Assembly (NCBI GenBank): GCA_900314855.1
Contig: OMWZ01000001.1
Span: forward strand, 1-64,000
Direction: 5' to 3'
DNA length: 64,000 nt
From: an uncultured Selenomonadales bacterium
GTDB taxonomy: Bacteria; Bacillota; Negativicutes; Acidaminococcales; Acidaminococcaceae
Notes under the pieces: model-generated
The model's database searches: none
Seen by the model: the letters and a program-made list of their open reading frames with translations, nothing else
What the model was told of the DNA's origin: nothing
Program-made: the position numbers and the translations under genes
Shown here: positions 17,446-26,333 of the stretch, piece after piece
How positions within the stretch are numbered: position 1 is the stretch's first letter
Layout: each line of letters starts with the position of its first letter

Positions 17446-18141
17446 ATGAAAGGCAAATTGTACAGTGTAGGCGTAGGGCCGGGAGACCCGGAATTGATGA
17501 CGGCCAAGGCCATCCGGCTGATCCGGGAATGTGATGTTCTGGCGATTCCTCAGGGGGACAGCGACGTCCTGGTGGCGAAAAATATTGTTTCCGGCCTGGT
17601 GGATATCCGCGAAAAGGAACAGTTGATCGTCTACATGCCCATGGTCAAGGACCACGATATCATTTCCAAGGCGCACCGCAAAGGGGCCGACGACATCGAA
17701 AAGTACCTGGCCCAGGGAAAGAATGTCGTGTTTATTACCTTGGGCTGCCCTACGGTATACGCGACCTGCATCTACGTGCATAAACTGGTCGGCGCCGACG
17801 GGTACGAGACGGAACTGGTTCCGGGCGTCACGAGCTTTTGCGCCGTGGCGGCCAAGCTGAACACGTCCCTGTGCGAAAAGGCGGAACCCCTGACGATTCT
17901 GCCGGGGAGTTACAAGGAATCGTCCCGCTTCCTCGATATGCCGGGAAATAAGATTCTCATGAAGTCCGCGTCGGAAATCGGCCGGGTCCGTGACGAGGTC
18001 CTGCAGCGGGGCCTCCACGCCCAGATGATCGAGAACTGCGGCCTGCCCGGGGAAAAGATTTACAAGGACCTGCGCGATGTCGATGACAAGAGCAGTTACT
18101 TCTCGGTAATTCTCGTCAAGGAAAAGGAGTTTGATAAATAA
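17446..18141 (+). CDS. cbiL: Cobalt-precorrin-2 C20-methyltransferase CbiL
   Basis: SAM-dependent methylation at C20 of cobalt-factor II/precorrin-2, the first committed methylation of the corrin branch. 231 aa, the usual length. The class III methyltransferase start KLYSVGVGPGDPELMTAKA is followed by the SAM-site segment VFITLGCPTVYATC. RBS AAAGGAGA precedes the ATG by about 6 nt. It ends in TAATG, sharing one base with the next gene. Confidence 0.92.
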   Translation: MKGKLYSVGVGPGDPELMTAKAIRLIRECDVLAIPQGDSDVLVAKNIVSGLVDIREKEQLIVYMPMVKDHDIISKAHRKGADDIEKYLAQGKNVVFITLGCPTVYATCIYVHKLVGADGYETELVPGVTSFCAVAAKLNTSLCEKAEPLTILPGSYKESSRFLDMPGNKILMKSASEIGRVRDEVLQRGLHAQMIENCGLPGEKIYKDLRDVDDKSSYFSVILVKEKEFDK

Positions 18142-18926
18142 TGATTTATTTTATTGGTGCCGGCCCGGGCGCGGCTGATTTGATCACGGTCCGTGGCAAG
18201 GAATTGCTGGAGAAGGCGGATCTCATTATCTACGCCGGGTCCCTGGTCAATCCGGACCTGCTGCACTATGCCAAACAGGGCTGCAGAATCATGAATAGCG
18301 CGACCATGACCCTGGAAGAGGTCATTGCCGCCATGGTTCCCGCCGCCCAGCAGGGAAAACTGGTGGTCCGCCTCCACACGGGCGATCCCAGTGTGTACGG
18401 CGCCCACCGCGAACAAATGGATATGCTGAACAGCTACAACCTGGACTACGAGGTCGTCCCTGGCGTCAGTTCCTTCTGCGCCGCGGCGGCGGCCCTGAAG
18501 GCGGAATACACCCTGCCCGACGTGAGCCAGTCCGTCATCATCACGCGTATGGAAGGCCGCACGGGCGTCCCGCCGAAGCAGAAAATCATCGATTACGCGA
18601 AGCACCATGCTACCATGGTCATCTTCCTGAGCGCGGCCATGCTGGACAAACTCCAGAAGGAATTGATCGCCGGCGGGTACAAGGCCGAGGAACCGGCGGC
18701 CATCGTCTACAAGGCTTCCTGGCCCGACCAGAAAGTCTTCCGCTGCACCGTCGGCACCATTGCCGAAACGGCGGAAAAAAACCATATCCGCAACCTGGCC
18801 TTGATTACGGTCGGTGGGTTCCTGGGTACGGCTTACGAACGCAGCGAGCTGTACAACCCGACCTTTGAGACGGGCTTCCGCAAGGCCGACGCGTCGAAAT
18901 TGAACGTCAAGCCGGAAATGGAATAA
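18141..18926 (+). CDS. cbiF: Cobalt-precorrin-4 C11-methyltransferase CbiF
   Basis: SAM-dependent C11-methylation of cobalt-precorrin-4. 261 aa. Typical features: IYFIGAGPGAADLITVRGKE at the start, the VVRLHTGDPSVYGAHREQMD SAM loop, and VVPGVSSFCAAAA. Translationally coupled to cbiL (one-base overlap). The order cbiL-cbiF-cbiG-cbiH matches other anaerobic cobalamin operons. Confidence 0.93.
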   Translation: MIYFIGAGPGAADLITVRGKELLEKADLIIYAGSLVNPDLLHYAKQGCRIMNSATMTLEEVIAAMVPAAQQGKLVVRLHTGDPSVYGAHREQMDMLNSYNLDYEVVPGVSSFCAAAAALKAEYTLPDVSQSVIITRMEGRTGVPPKQKIIDYAKHHATMVIFLSAAMLDKLQKELIAGGYKAEEPAAIVYKASWPDQKVFRCTVGTIAETAEKNHIRNLALITVGGFLGTAYERSELYNPTFETGFRKADASKLNVKPEME

Positions 18927-19005
18927 ACAGGGCGGACCCAGCGCGGCGCCGGGCCGCGGCCCAACCCGGCAGACAGTGCCTCAGGCGGCAAAGGCAGAAG
19001 AGGAT

Positions 19006-20085
19006 ATGAACGCCATCATCTTTTCGTTTACGAAGAACGGGGCAAAGATCAGTCTTTCCCTGCGTGAGTATTTGGAAACCTGCGGATTTGAGACGGAAAT
19101 GTACACCATGCGGCGCTACGTGGAGGAGTCCCGGGGCCTGCGGCCCATGGAACCGTCCCTGAAGGAACTGTGCGGCATGGGCTTCCGGCAGTGCCGGCTT
19201 TTGGTCTTCATCGGGGCGACAGGGATTGCCATCCGGACCATCGCGCCGTTTATCCGCAGCAAGGTGAAGGATCCTGCCATCGTTTCCATCGACGAGCAGG
19301 GGCACTTCGTCATTCCCTTGCTGTCCGGTCATATCGGCGGCGCCAACGCCCTGGCGACGGGAATCGCGGAATTCCTCCACGCCGTGCCCGTGATTACGAC
19401 GGCGACGGACATCAACGACCTGTTCGCCGTCGACGAATGGGCGGCACGGCACAATATGGCCATTTCCAATCTGCCCAGCGCCAAGACCTTCGCGGCGTAT
19501 CTCGTCGACTGCAAGAAAGTCGGGGTCAAGAGTGATTTCCCGATTGACGGTCCCCTGCCGAAGGGTCTTGTCCTTGCGGAGGAAGGGCCGGTGGGCATGG
19601 CCATTTCCCTGCGCAAATCGGTCCAGCCGTTTGTGGAAACGGTGGTCCTGCGTCCCCGCATCCTTCATTTGGGCATCGGCTGCCGGCGCGGCACGTCCAT
19701 GGATGACATCGAAGCCCTGGTCCTGCGCGAATTGACGGCTCTCCGGGTCACCCTCAGCGTCGTCAAGGGCCTGGCCTCCATTGATGTCAAGCAGGACGAA
19801 CCGGGACTGCTGCAGTTCGCGAAAGAGTACGCCCTGCCGATCCATTTCTACAGCGCGGAGGAGCTGTGGGCTGTGGAAGGGGAGTTTACGCCGTCCGCGT
19901 TCGTGGCCCAAACCGTGGGCGTCGAGAATGTCTGTGAACGTTCGGCCGTGAAGGACAGTGGAGGCGGCCGGCTCCTGCTGCGCAAGACGAGCCGGAACGG
20001 CGTTACGTTGGCCATCGCCGTGGAGGATTATCACGTGAAATTCGACGGACCTGCCCGGCCGGACGGGCAGGTGCCTAGTGTATAG
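19006..20085 (+). CDS. cbiG: Cobalt-precorrin-5A hydrolase CbiG
   Basis: Opens the delta-lactone ring of cobalt-precorrin-5A and releases the C20 fragment as acetaldehyde. 359 aa, with an N-terminal CbiG_N domain (FIGATGIAIRTIAPF and the LLSGHIGGANALA segment), a mid region, and a C-terminal CbiG_C domain (LGIGCRRGTS, then KADEPGL-like KQDEPGLLQFAKE). ATG 19006 follows AGAAGAGG; a GTG at 18976 is less likely. It lies between the C11 and C17 methyltransferase genes. Confidence 0.92.
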   Translation: MNAIIFSFTKNGAKISLSLREYLETCGFETEMYTMRRYVEESRGLRPMEPSLKELCGMGFRQCRLLVFIGATGIAIRTIAPFIRSKVKDPAIVSIDEQGHFVIPLLSGHIGGANALATGIAEFLHAVPVITTATDINDLFAVDEWAARHNMAISNLPSAKTFAAYLVDCKKVGVKSDFPIDGPLPKGLVLAEEGPVGMAISLRKSVQPFVETVVLRPRILHLGIGCRRGTSMDDIEALVLRELTALRVTLSVVKGLASIDVKQDEPGLLQFAKEYALPIHFYSAEELWAVEGEFTPSAFVAQTVGVENVCERSAVKDSGGGRLLLRKTSRNGVTLAIAVEDYHVKFDGPARPDGQVPSV

Positions 20086-20102
20086 AGGAGGAAACTACCC
20101 AT

Positions 20103-20837
20103 ATGAGCAAGATTTATGTTGTCAGCATCGGCCCGGGCGGCAAGGAACAGATGACGTACCGCGCCGTTGCGGCCCTGGAATCCTGTGATATCATTACGGG
20201 CTATAACGTCTACATCGACCTGATCAAGGCCGATTTCCCCGGCAAGAAATTTATCCAGAACGGCATGCGCAAGGAAGTGGACCGCTGCCGCGCCACGCTG
20301 GACGAAGCCCTGAAGGGACAGACCGTGGCGATTGTCAGCAGCGGCGACGCCGGGGTGTATGGCATGGCCGGCATTATGTACGAAGTGGCGGCGGACCATC
20401 CGGAAGTGGAAATCGAAGTCATTCCGGGCATTACGGCGGCCTGTTCTGGTGCGGCGGTTCTCGGTGCGCCCCTGATCTGCGACTTTTGCCTGATTTCCCT
20501 GAGCGACCTGCTGACGCCGTGGGAAAAGATTGAAAACCGTCTGGACTGCGCGGCCAAGGGAGATTTCTGCATTGCCATCTACAATCCCCGGAGCCACAAA
20601 CGGTCCGATTACCTGCAGAAGGCCTGCGACATCCTGCTCCGGCACCAGAGCGGCGACGTACCGGCAGGGATCGTCCATAATATCGGCCGCGAAGGCGAAT
20701 GCTGCGAGGTGATGACCCTGCGCGAACTGCGGGACAACACGGACGGCGTGGACATGTTCAGTACCGTATTCATTGGCAATTCCCAGAGCAAGGTCCTGCA
20801 CGGGAAGATTGTCACGCCGCGGGGTTACCATTTATGA
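20103..20837 (+). CDS. cbiH: Cobalt-precorrin-3 C17-methyltransferase CbiH
   Basis: SAM-dependent C17-methylation with ring contraction to cobalt-precorrin-4. 244 aa, the lean CbiH form without extra iron-sulfur domains. Motifs: IYVVSIGPGGKEQMTYRA, VAIVSSGDAGVYGMAG, VIPGITAACSGAA, FCIAIYNPRS. RBS AGAGGAGGA is about 10 nt before the ATG. Its stop overlaps the cbiJ start by 4 nt. Confidence 0.92.
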   Translation: MSKIYVVSIGPGGKEQMTYRAVAALESCDIITGYNVYIDLIKADFPGKKFIQNGMRKEVDRCRATLDEALKGQTVAIVSSGDAGVYGMAGIMYEVAADHPEVEIEVIPGITAACSGAAVLGAPLICDFCLISLSDLLTPWEKIENRLDCAAKGDFCIAIYNPRSHKRSDYLQKACDILLRHQSGDVPAGIVHNIGREGECCEVMTLRELRDNTDGVDMFSTVFIGNSQSKVLHGKIVTPRGYHL

Positions 20838-21586
20838 AAAAGGTCGTCTGGCTCATTGCCGGCACCAGCGAAGGACGGCGGCTGGCGGAAGCGCTGGCGG
20901 ACCTGGGAGCCACGGTCCACGTGACCGTGGCCACGGACTACGGCGCCTCCCTCTATCCCGACAGGAAAAACATCCACGTCTACGCCAGGCGCATGACGTA
21001 TGACGACATGTGCGCCTTTTTGCGGGAAAAGGACCCGGAACTAGTCCTGGATTCGTCCCATCCGTACGCGAAAATCGTTACGGAGACGGTCTGTCGGGCC
21101 TGCGCGGACCTGGGGTACGAATACAAACGGATGCTCCGTCCTTCCACGCCCCATCCGGACTGCATCGACGTGCGCGATTTCGAGGAGGCCGTGGAGTTCC
21201 TGAGTGATACGGAAGGCCCGGTCTTTTTGACGACAGGCAGCAAGAACCTGGTGGATTTCACCAGGCTGCCGGAGTACCGGGAGCGCGTCACGTGCCGGAT
21301 CCTGCCTTTGCGGGATTCCCTGGACAACGCCATTGGCCTGGGGTATCCGCCATCCCATATTATCTGCATGCAGGGGCCCTTTTCCAAGGCGTTGAATGTG
21401 GCCATGTTCCGCCAGTGCGGGGCCCGCTACATCGTTTCCAAGGATACGGGCAAGGCCGGGGGCTTCGAGGATAAAGTGGCTGCCGCCGCTGAAGTGGGGG
21501 CGAAATTGATCCTCATCGACCGCGTCCCGGAAGCGGGGGAGGACCTGGACCACGTATTGGCAGATTTGCGGAAGCGTTTCGGCTAA
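20834..21586 (+). CDS. cbiJ: Cobalt-precorrin-6A reductase CbiJ
   Basis: NAD(P)H-dependent reduction of the corrin macrocycle (cobalt-precorrin-6A to 6B). 250 aa. The N-terminal dinucleotide fold reads VVWLIAGTSEGRRLAEAL; the family signature VLDSSHPYAKIVTE and FLTTGSKNLVDF follow. ATG 20834 overlaps the cbiH stop (ATGA); earlier in-frame starts would lie deep within cbiH. No own RBS is obvious, so coupling is likely. Confidence 0.9.
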   Translation: MKKVVWLIAGTSEGRRLAEALADLGATVHVTVATDYGASLYPDRKNIHVYARRMTYDDMCAFLREKDPELVLDSSHPYAKIVTETVCRACADLGYEYKRMLRPSTPHPDCIDVRDFEEAVEFLSDTEGPVFLTTGSKNLVDFTRLPEYRERVTCRILPLRDSLDNAIGLGYPPSHIICMQGPFSKALNVAMFRQCGARYIVSKDTGKAGGFEDKVAAAAEVGAKLILIDRVPEAGEDLDHVLADLRKRFG

Positions 21587-21596
21587 AGGAGTCATC

Positions 21597-22808
21597 ATGC
21601 TGAAAGTAAATATCATCGGCATCGGCCCGGGCAATCCGGACCTGTTGACGGGCCAGGCCCGCCGCGCCATGGAAGAAAGCACGATTCTCGCCGGCGACAA
21701 GCGCATGGTGGCGCAGTTCGGCGAAGGCAAAAAAGTGTACGCGACCTTCAAGACAGAAGAGCTGGCGGCCCTCGCAGCCCAGGCCGATCCGGACCAGGAC
21801 GTCCTGGGAATCCTGGTTTCGGGTGACGTCGGCTTCTTCAGCCTGGCCAAGACGATAGCAGGCAAGCTGCCGGGCTGCGATGTCCAGCGGTATTGCGGCA
21901 TCAGCAGCCTCGTCTATTTCGCGTCCCGGCTCCAGCTGAGCTGGGAGGACGCCAAAATCGTCAGTATGCACGGCCGCAACCAGCATTTGGGCGCGGCGGT
22001 CCTAGCGTATCCCAAGGTCTTTTCCCTGACAGGGGGAGACAACCGCCCCCAGGTCCTGTGCCGCCAGCTCTGCGACCTGGGCCTGGGCGATGTCACGGTT
22101 TACGTCGGCTCGAACCTGTCTTATGAGGATGAACGCATCGTGCAGGGCACGGCGGCGGAAGTCGCCGCAGGGGATTTCCCGTCCCTGTCGGTCCTGATGA
22201 TTTTGAACGACAAGGCCGGCGGGCCGGTCCGCGAAGGCGTCCACGGCCTGGATGACAGCTGTTTCCTGCGGGGCAAGGCGCCCATGACGAAACAGGAAGT
22301 CCGCGCCGTTTCCCTTTCGAAGCTGCAGCCCAAGGCAACGGATATCCTGTACGATATCGGTGCCGGTACGGGTTCCTGCTCGGTCGAGATGGCCCTGATG
22401 GCGCCTTTGGGGGCGGTTTACGCCTTCGAACAGAAGGACGACGCCCTGGATCTGCTGGCCAGGAACAAGGAACGGTTCGGCTGCGAAAACCTGCACATTG
22501 TCGCCGGCGAAGCGTCGGAACACCTGGCCGAGGCCCCTGTCCCGGACGGCGTGTTCATCGGCGGCAGCGGCGGCCGGCTGGACAAGATCCTGGACGACCT
22601 ATACGCCCGCAATCCCCGGTGCCGTGTCGTCCTCAACGTCATTGCCCTGGAGACGCTCTGTCAGGTCGTCGAGTATTACCAAGGCCGCCCGGACTACACG
22701 CTGGATGTAGTGAACGTGGCCACGGCCTACAATCGCAAGCTGGGCCGCTATAACCTGATGACGGCCCAGAATCCGATCTATATCATGACCGCTGTCCCGC
22801 CGCGGTAG
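21597..22808 (+). CDS. cbiET: Precorrin-6B C5,C15-methyltransferase/decarboxylase, CbiE-CbiT fusion
   Basis: A fused enzyme of 403 aa (the CobL arrangement). Residues 1-205 are the CbiE C5-methyltransferase (VNIIGIGPGNPDLLTGQA, LVSGDVGFFSLA). Residues ~225-403 are CbiT, the C15-methyltransferase and C12-acetate decarboxylase, with a Rossmann SAM site (LYDIGAGTGSCSVEMA) and GVFIGGSGG. Many anaerobic producers keep the two separate. RBS AAAGGAGTC precedes the ATG; it starts 10 nt after cbiJ. Confidence 0.93.
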   Translation: MLKVNIIGIGPGNPDLLTGQARRAMEESTILAGDKRMVAQFGEGKKVYATFKTEELAALAAQADPDQDVLGILVSGDVGFFSLAKTIAGKLPGCDVQRYCGISSLVYFASRLQLSWEDAKIVSMHGRNQHLGAAVLAYPKVFSLTGGDNRPQVLCRQLCDLGLGDVTVYVGSNLSYEDERIVQGTAAEVAAGDFPSLSVLMILNDKAGGPVREGVHGLDDSCFLRGKAPMTKQEVRAVSLSKLQPKATDILYDIGAGTGSCSVEMALMAPLGAVYAFEQKDDALDLLARNKERFGCENLHIVAGEASEHLAEAPVPDGVFIGGSGGRLDKILDDLYARNPRCRVVLNVIALETLCQVVEYYQGRPDYTLDVVNVATAYNRKLGRYNLMTAQNPIYIMTAVPPR

Positions 22809-22869
22809 TGAGACAGCGTTCCGGCGCCGGCCCGGCTGGCGCCATACCAACGGTTAGGAGATGAACACC

Positions 22870-24243
22870 ATGACGGCAACCTGCAGCACTCCGCGCCTCC
22901 TCTTGGCGGCGCCCCAAAGCGGCAGCGGCAAGACAACCCTGTTCTGCGGCATTTTGCGCGCCTTGCTGGACAAGGGGGTCCGGGCGGCGGCGTTCAAAAG
23001 CGGCCCCGATTATATCGATCCCATGTTCCACGCGCAAGTCGTGGGTGCTCCTTCCCGCAACCTGGACATTTTTTTGACGGGCAGGGACAATGTCCGCCGT
23101 CTCTTCGCGAAAACCGCCGACGGGGCGGATCTGGCCTTGCTGGAAGGGGCCATGGGATTCTACGACGGTATGGCCGACACGACGGACGGCAGCGCCTACG
23201 ACCTGGCCCGCACGGTCCAGGCCCCCGTCGTCCTCATCCTGAACGGGAAGGGCGCTGCACTGTCCCTGGGGGCCATGATCAAGGGCTTCCGGGAATTCCG
23301 GCGGGATAGCGGGATCCAGGGGGTTATCCTCAATAACGTGACGAAGATGACCTACCAGTTCTACCAGAAAATCCTGGAAGAAGAAACGGGCGTCCGTCTC
23401 TATGGCTATTTTCCCCGGCTGGAAGACGCCGGCCTGGAAAGCCGTCACCTGGGATTGGTCACGGCGGGGGAAGTGGGAAATCTGGAAAGCCTCGTTTCCC
23501 GCTGGGCGGGACAGGCCGCTGAGTCCATCGATTTAGAGGGACTTCAGGAACTGGCCCGTACGGCGCCCCCCCTGGCTTACGAACCGCTGCCCCTGGAACC
23601 GTTGGGACAGGTGCGCATCGCCGTAGCCAGGGACAAGGCCTTCTGCTTCTACTATCAGGATGCCCTGGACCTGCTGGAAGCCCTCGGCGCGGACCTTGTG
23701 CCGTTCAGCCCCCTGACGGACCAGCATCTGCCGGACTGCGACGGCCTCTACATCGGCGGCGGTTATCCCGAATTGTACGCGGCCCAGCTGGCGGATAACA
23801 CGGGCCTGCGGACGGAACTGCGGGAGAAATTGGCCGACGGTCTGCCGTGCTACGCCGAATGCGGCGGTTTCATGTACCTGATGGAAAGCTTCCGTGACGG
23901 GGACAAGGAATATCCCTGGGTTGGCGCCGTCCGGGGCCATTGCTGGATGACGAAGCGCTTGGTCCGCTTTGGCTATGTCAATCTGACAGCACAGGAAGAC
24001 AATGTCCTGTGCCCTGCCGGCGGGACCATTGCGGCCCATGAATTCCATTATTCCGACAGCGATGCCAACGGGGCGTCCTTTGTGGCCGTCAAGGCGCGCC
24101 GTGCCCTGTCCTGGCCGTGCGCCCAGGCGACCAGGACGCTTTATGCCGGGTATCCCCACATCCATCTGTGGGGCAATCCGGAGTTTGCCAAAAATTTTGT
24201 GCGCGCCTGCGTGCAATATCAAGGGAAGGGTGGTCGCGAATGA
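22870..24243 (+). CDS. cbiA: Cobyrinic acid a,c-diamide synthase CbiA
   Basis: ATP- and glutamine-dependent amidation of the a and c acetates of cobyrinate. 457 aa. The N-terminal ATP domain starts with LLLAAPQSGSGKTT; the C-terminal glutaminase domain carries the nucleophile in CYAECGGFMYL. ATG 22870 is chosen over ATG 22861 because the RBS TTAGGAG (22854-22860) directly abuts the earlier ATG and is correctly spaced for the later one. Its stop overlaps the start of cbiB. Confidence 0.92.
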   Translation: MTATCSTPRLLLAAPQSGSGKTTLFCGILRALLDKGVRAAAFKSGPDYIDPMFHAQVVGAPSRNLDIFLTGRDNVRRLFAKTADGADLALLEGAMGFYDGMADTTDGSAYDLARTVQAPVVLILNGKGAALSLGAMIKGFREFRRDSGIQGVILNNVTKMTYQFYQKILEEETGVRLYGYFPRLEDAGLESRHLGLVTAGEVGNLESLVSRWAGQAAESIDLEGLQELARTAPPLAYEPLPLEPLGQVRIAVARDKAFCFYYQDALDLLEALGADLVPFSPLTDQHLPDCDGLYIGGGYPELYAAQLADNTGLRTELREKLADGLPCYAECGGFMYLMESFRDGDKEYPWVGAVRGHCWMTKRLVRFGYVNLTAQEDNVLCPAGGTIAAHEFHYSDSDANGASFVAVKARRALSWPCAQATRTLYAGYPHIHLWGNPEFAKNFVRACVQYQGKGGRE

Positions 24244-25217
24244 TGCTTTTGGGCTCCATCTTGGGCGGATTCGTTCTGGATCTTCTCATCGGGGATCCCC
24301 ACGGCTGGCCGCATCCGGTTTGTCTCATCGGCAACCTGATTGCCTGGCTGGAAAAACGGGTCCGTGCGGCGGCCGGGGAAAACCCGCGACGGCTTCTTGC
24401 CGGCGGCGCCCTGCTGGTCCTGATTGTCTGCTTCCTTTCCTTTACCGTCCCCTACGTCATCTTGGCCGCGGCGGAACGGGTCCATCCCTGGCTCCGTTTC
24501 GCCCTGGAAACGATCCTGTGTTACCAGATTTTCTGCACCCGCTCCCTGCGGGACGAAAGCATGAAGGTCTATGACGCCCTGGAACGGAAGGACCTTCCCC
24601 TGGGCCGCCAGATGCTTTCGTGGATTGTCGGCCGGGACACGCAGGAGCTGAGCGAAGAGGAAGTCGTCAAGGGAGCCGTGGAAACGGTGGCGGAGAACAC
24701 GGCGGACGGAATCCTGGCGCCCATGCTGTATATGTTCCTCGGCGGCGCGCCCCTGGCCTTCCTCTACAAGGGCATCAACACCATGGACTCCATGATTGCC
24801 TACCGCGATCCCAAATACTTGTATATCGGCCGCGTGGCCGCCTACCTGGACGACGCGGCCAACTTCATCCCCGCCCGCCTCTGCGCGTTCTGCATGATGG
24901 CGGCGAGCTTCTTTACGGGTCTCGATGTCCGGCGGGCCTGGCGGACTTTTTGGCGCGACCGCTACCACCACCTGAGCCCCAACTCGGCCCAGACGGAATC
25001 CGTGGCCGCCGGAGCCCTGCATCTCCGGTTGGGAGGGGACCATTACTATTTCGGCAAACTCGTCCATAAGGAAACCATCGGCGACAATTTGATGCCTGCC
25101 GAAGCGAGGCACATCAAGCAGATGAATGTCCTGATGTATTTTACGGCCATTACGGGCCTGACGATTTTCAGCCTCCTGCGGGCTCTGTGGTTCTTCGAAC
25201 ACACCAGCCTGCTGTAA
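24240..25217 (+). CDS. cbiB: Adenosylcobinamide-phosphate synthase CbiB
   Basis: Membrane enzyme that attaches aminopropanol phosphate to adenosylcobyric acid. 325 aa with several hydrophobic helices. Family motifs: GFVLDLLIGDPHGWPHPVC, VETVAENTADGILAPMLY, and the C-terminal LSPNSAQTESVAAGAL. Start ATG 24240 (a second ATG follows directly) overlaps the cbiA stop. The two following genes would make its aminopropanol-phosphate substrate. Confidence 0.92.
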   Translation: MMLLGSILGGFVLDLLIGDPHGWPHPVCLIGNLIAWLEKRVRAAAGENPRRLLAGGALLVLIVCFLSFTVPYVILAAAERVHPWLRFALETILCYQIFCTRSLRDESMKVYDALERKDLPLGRQMLSWIVGRDTQELSEEEVVKGAVETVAENTADGILAPMLYMFLGGAPLAFLYKGINTMDSMIAYRDPKYLYIGRVAAYLDDAANFIPARLCAFCMMAASFFTGLDVRRAWRTFWRDRYHHLSPNSAQTESVAAGALHLRLGGDHYYFGKLVHKETIGDNLMPAEARHIKQMNVLMYFTAITGLTIFSLLRALWFFEHTSLL

Positions 25218-25241
25218 CAGGGAAAGGGAAGGAAAGCGCCG

Positions 25242-26333
25242 ATGTATGAATATGTCCACGGCGGGAATATCTACGATGCGGACGGCCTGCCTGCGCAGGG
25301 AGTCCTGGATTTTTCCGCCAATATCAATCCCTTGGGAATTCCCGGGGAGGTCCGCAAGGCCATCCGCAACGCCATTCCGGACTGCGTGAATTATCCCGAT
25401 TCCCAGTGCCGCCTGCTGCGAAAGCGCCTGGGGGAGACCCTGGGCATACGGCCAGAGTGGATCTACTGCGGCAATGGCGCTTCGGAAATCCTCTTTCGCC
25501 TGGCCTATGTCGCACAGGCAAAGCGCACGCTGGTCCTGGCGCCGACTTTCGCCGACTACGGGCGGGCCGCCGCGGCGGCAGGTAGCAAGGTGGACTACCA
25601 CCAGCTGCGCCGGGAGGACGGGTTCCGCGTAACGGGGAGCCTGCTCCGTTCCGTGACGAAGCGGACGGGACTCGTCGTACTCTGCAATCCCAACAATCCG
25701 ACGGGACTCCTGGCGGACCGGACCTTGTTGACGGCGATCCTGGACAAGTGCCGCGCCAACGGCACCCTCTGCGTCGTCGACGAATGTTTTCTCGACTTCG
25801 TTCCCCATGCGGAACAGTACACGTTGCTGGGCCTGACGGAGCAGTACGAAAACCTCGTCGTCCTAAAGGCATTTACGAAAACCTATGCCCTGCCGGGCAT
25901 CCGCCTGGGGTACTGTGTGACCAGCAATACGGCTCTCCTAGATGCCCTGTATCTGACCGGGCCGGACTGGAATGTGTCGACCCTGGCCCAGGCGGCGGGT
26001 GTGGCGGCCCTCTCGGTGCCGTCTTACCTGGAAGAGGCGCGGCAGCTCCTGGCGACAGAGCGGAAGTACCTGACGGGACAGCTCCGCCAGTTGGACTGCG
26101 TCGTCTATGACGGGACAGCGGATTATCTTTTCTTTTACGCTTCCCGGGATCCCGGCTGGGCGGACCTGCTCCGGCAGCGAGGCATCCTGATCCGGGATTG
26201 CTCCAATTACCATGGCCTGGCGCCGGGGTATTACCGCATCGCTGTCAAACAGCGCCGGGACAACCGGCGCCTGATTAAGGAAATGAAGGAAATTACGAAG
26301 CATGTATGCACGTTCACTTCTCGTATTGATTGA
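25242..26333 (+). CDS. cobD: L-threonine-O-3-phosphate decarboxylase CobD
   Basis: PLP enzyme of the class I/II aminotransferase fold that decarboxylates L-Thr-phosphate to (R)-1-amino-2-propanol phosphate for CbiB. 363 aa. Seen: HGGNIYDA at the start, FSANINPLG, CNPNNPTG (148-155), the PLP Asp180 in VVDECFLDF and the Schiff-base Lys213 (KAFTKTYALPGIRLGY). It requires an L-Thr kinase; none of the PduX/BluE type lies nearby, but the overlapping next gene is a candidate. RBS GGAAAGGAAGG precedes the ATG. Confidence 0.9.
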   Translation: MYEYVHGGNIYDADGLPAQGVLDFSANINPLGIPGEVRKAIRNAIPDCVNYPDSQCRLLRKRLGETLGIRPEWIYCGNGASEILFRLAYVAQAKRTLVLAPTFADYGRAAAAAGSKVDYHQLRREDGFRVTGSLLRSVTKRTGLVVLCNPNNPTGLLADRTLLTAILDKCRANGTLCVVDECFLDFVPHAEQYTLLGLTEQYENLVVLKAFTKTYALPGIRLGYCVTSNTALLDALYLTGPDWNVSTLAQAAGVAALSVPSYLEEARQLLATERKYLTGQLRQLDCVVYDGTADYLFFYASRDPGWADLLRQRGILIRDCSNYHGLAPGYYRIAVKQRRDNRRLIKEMKEITKHVCTFTSRID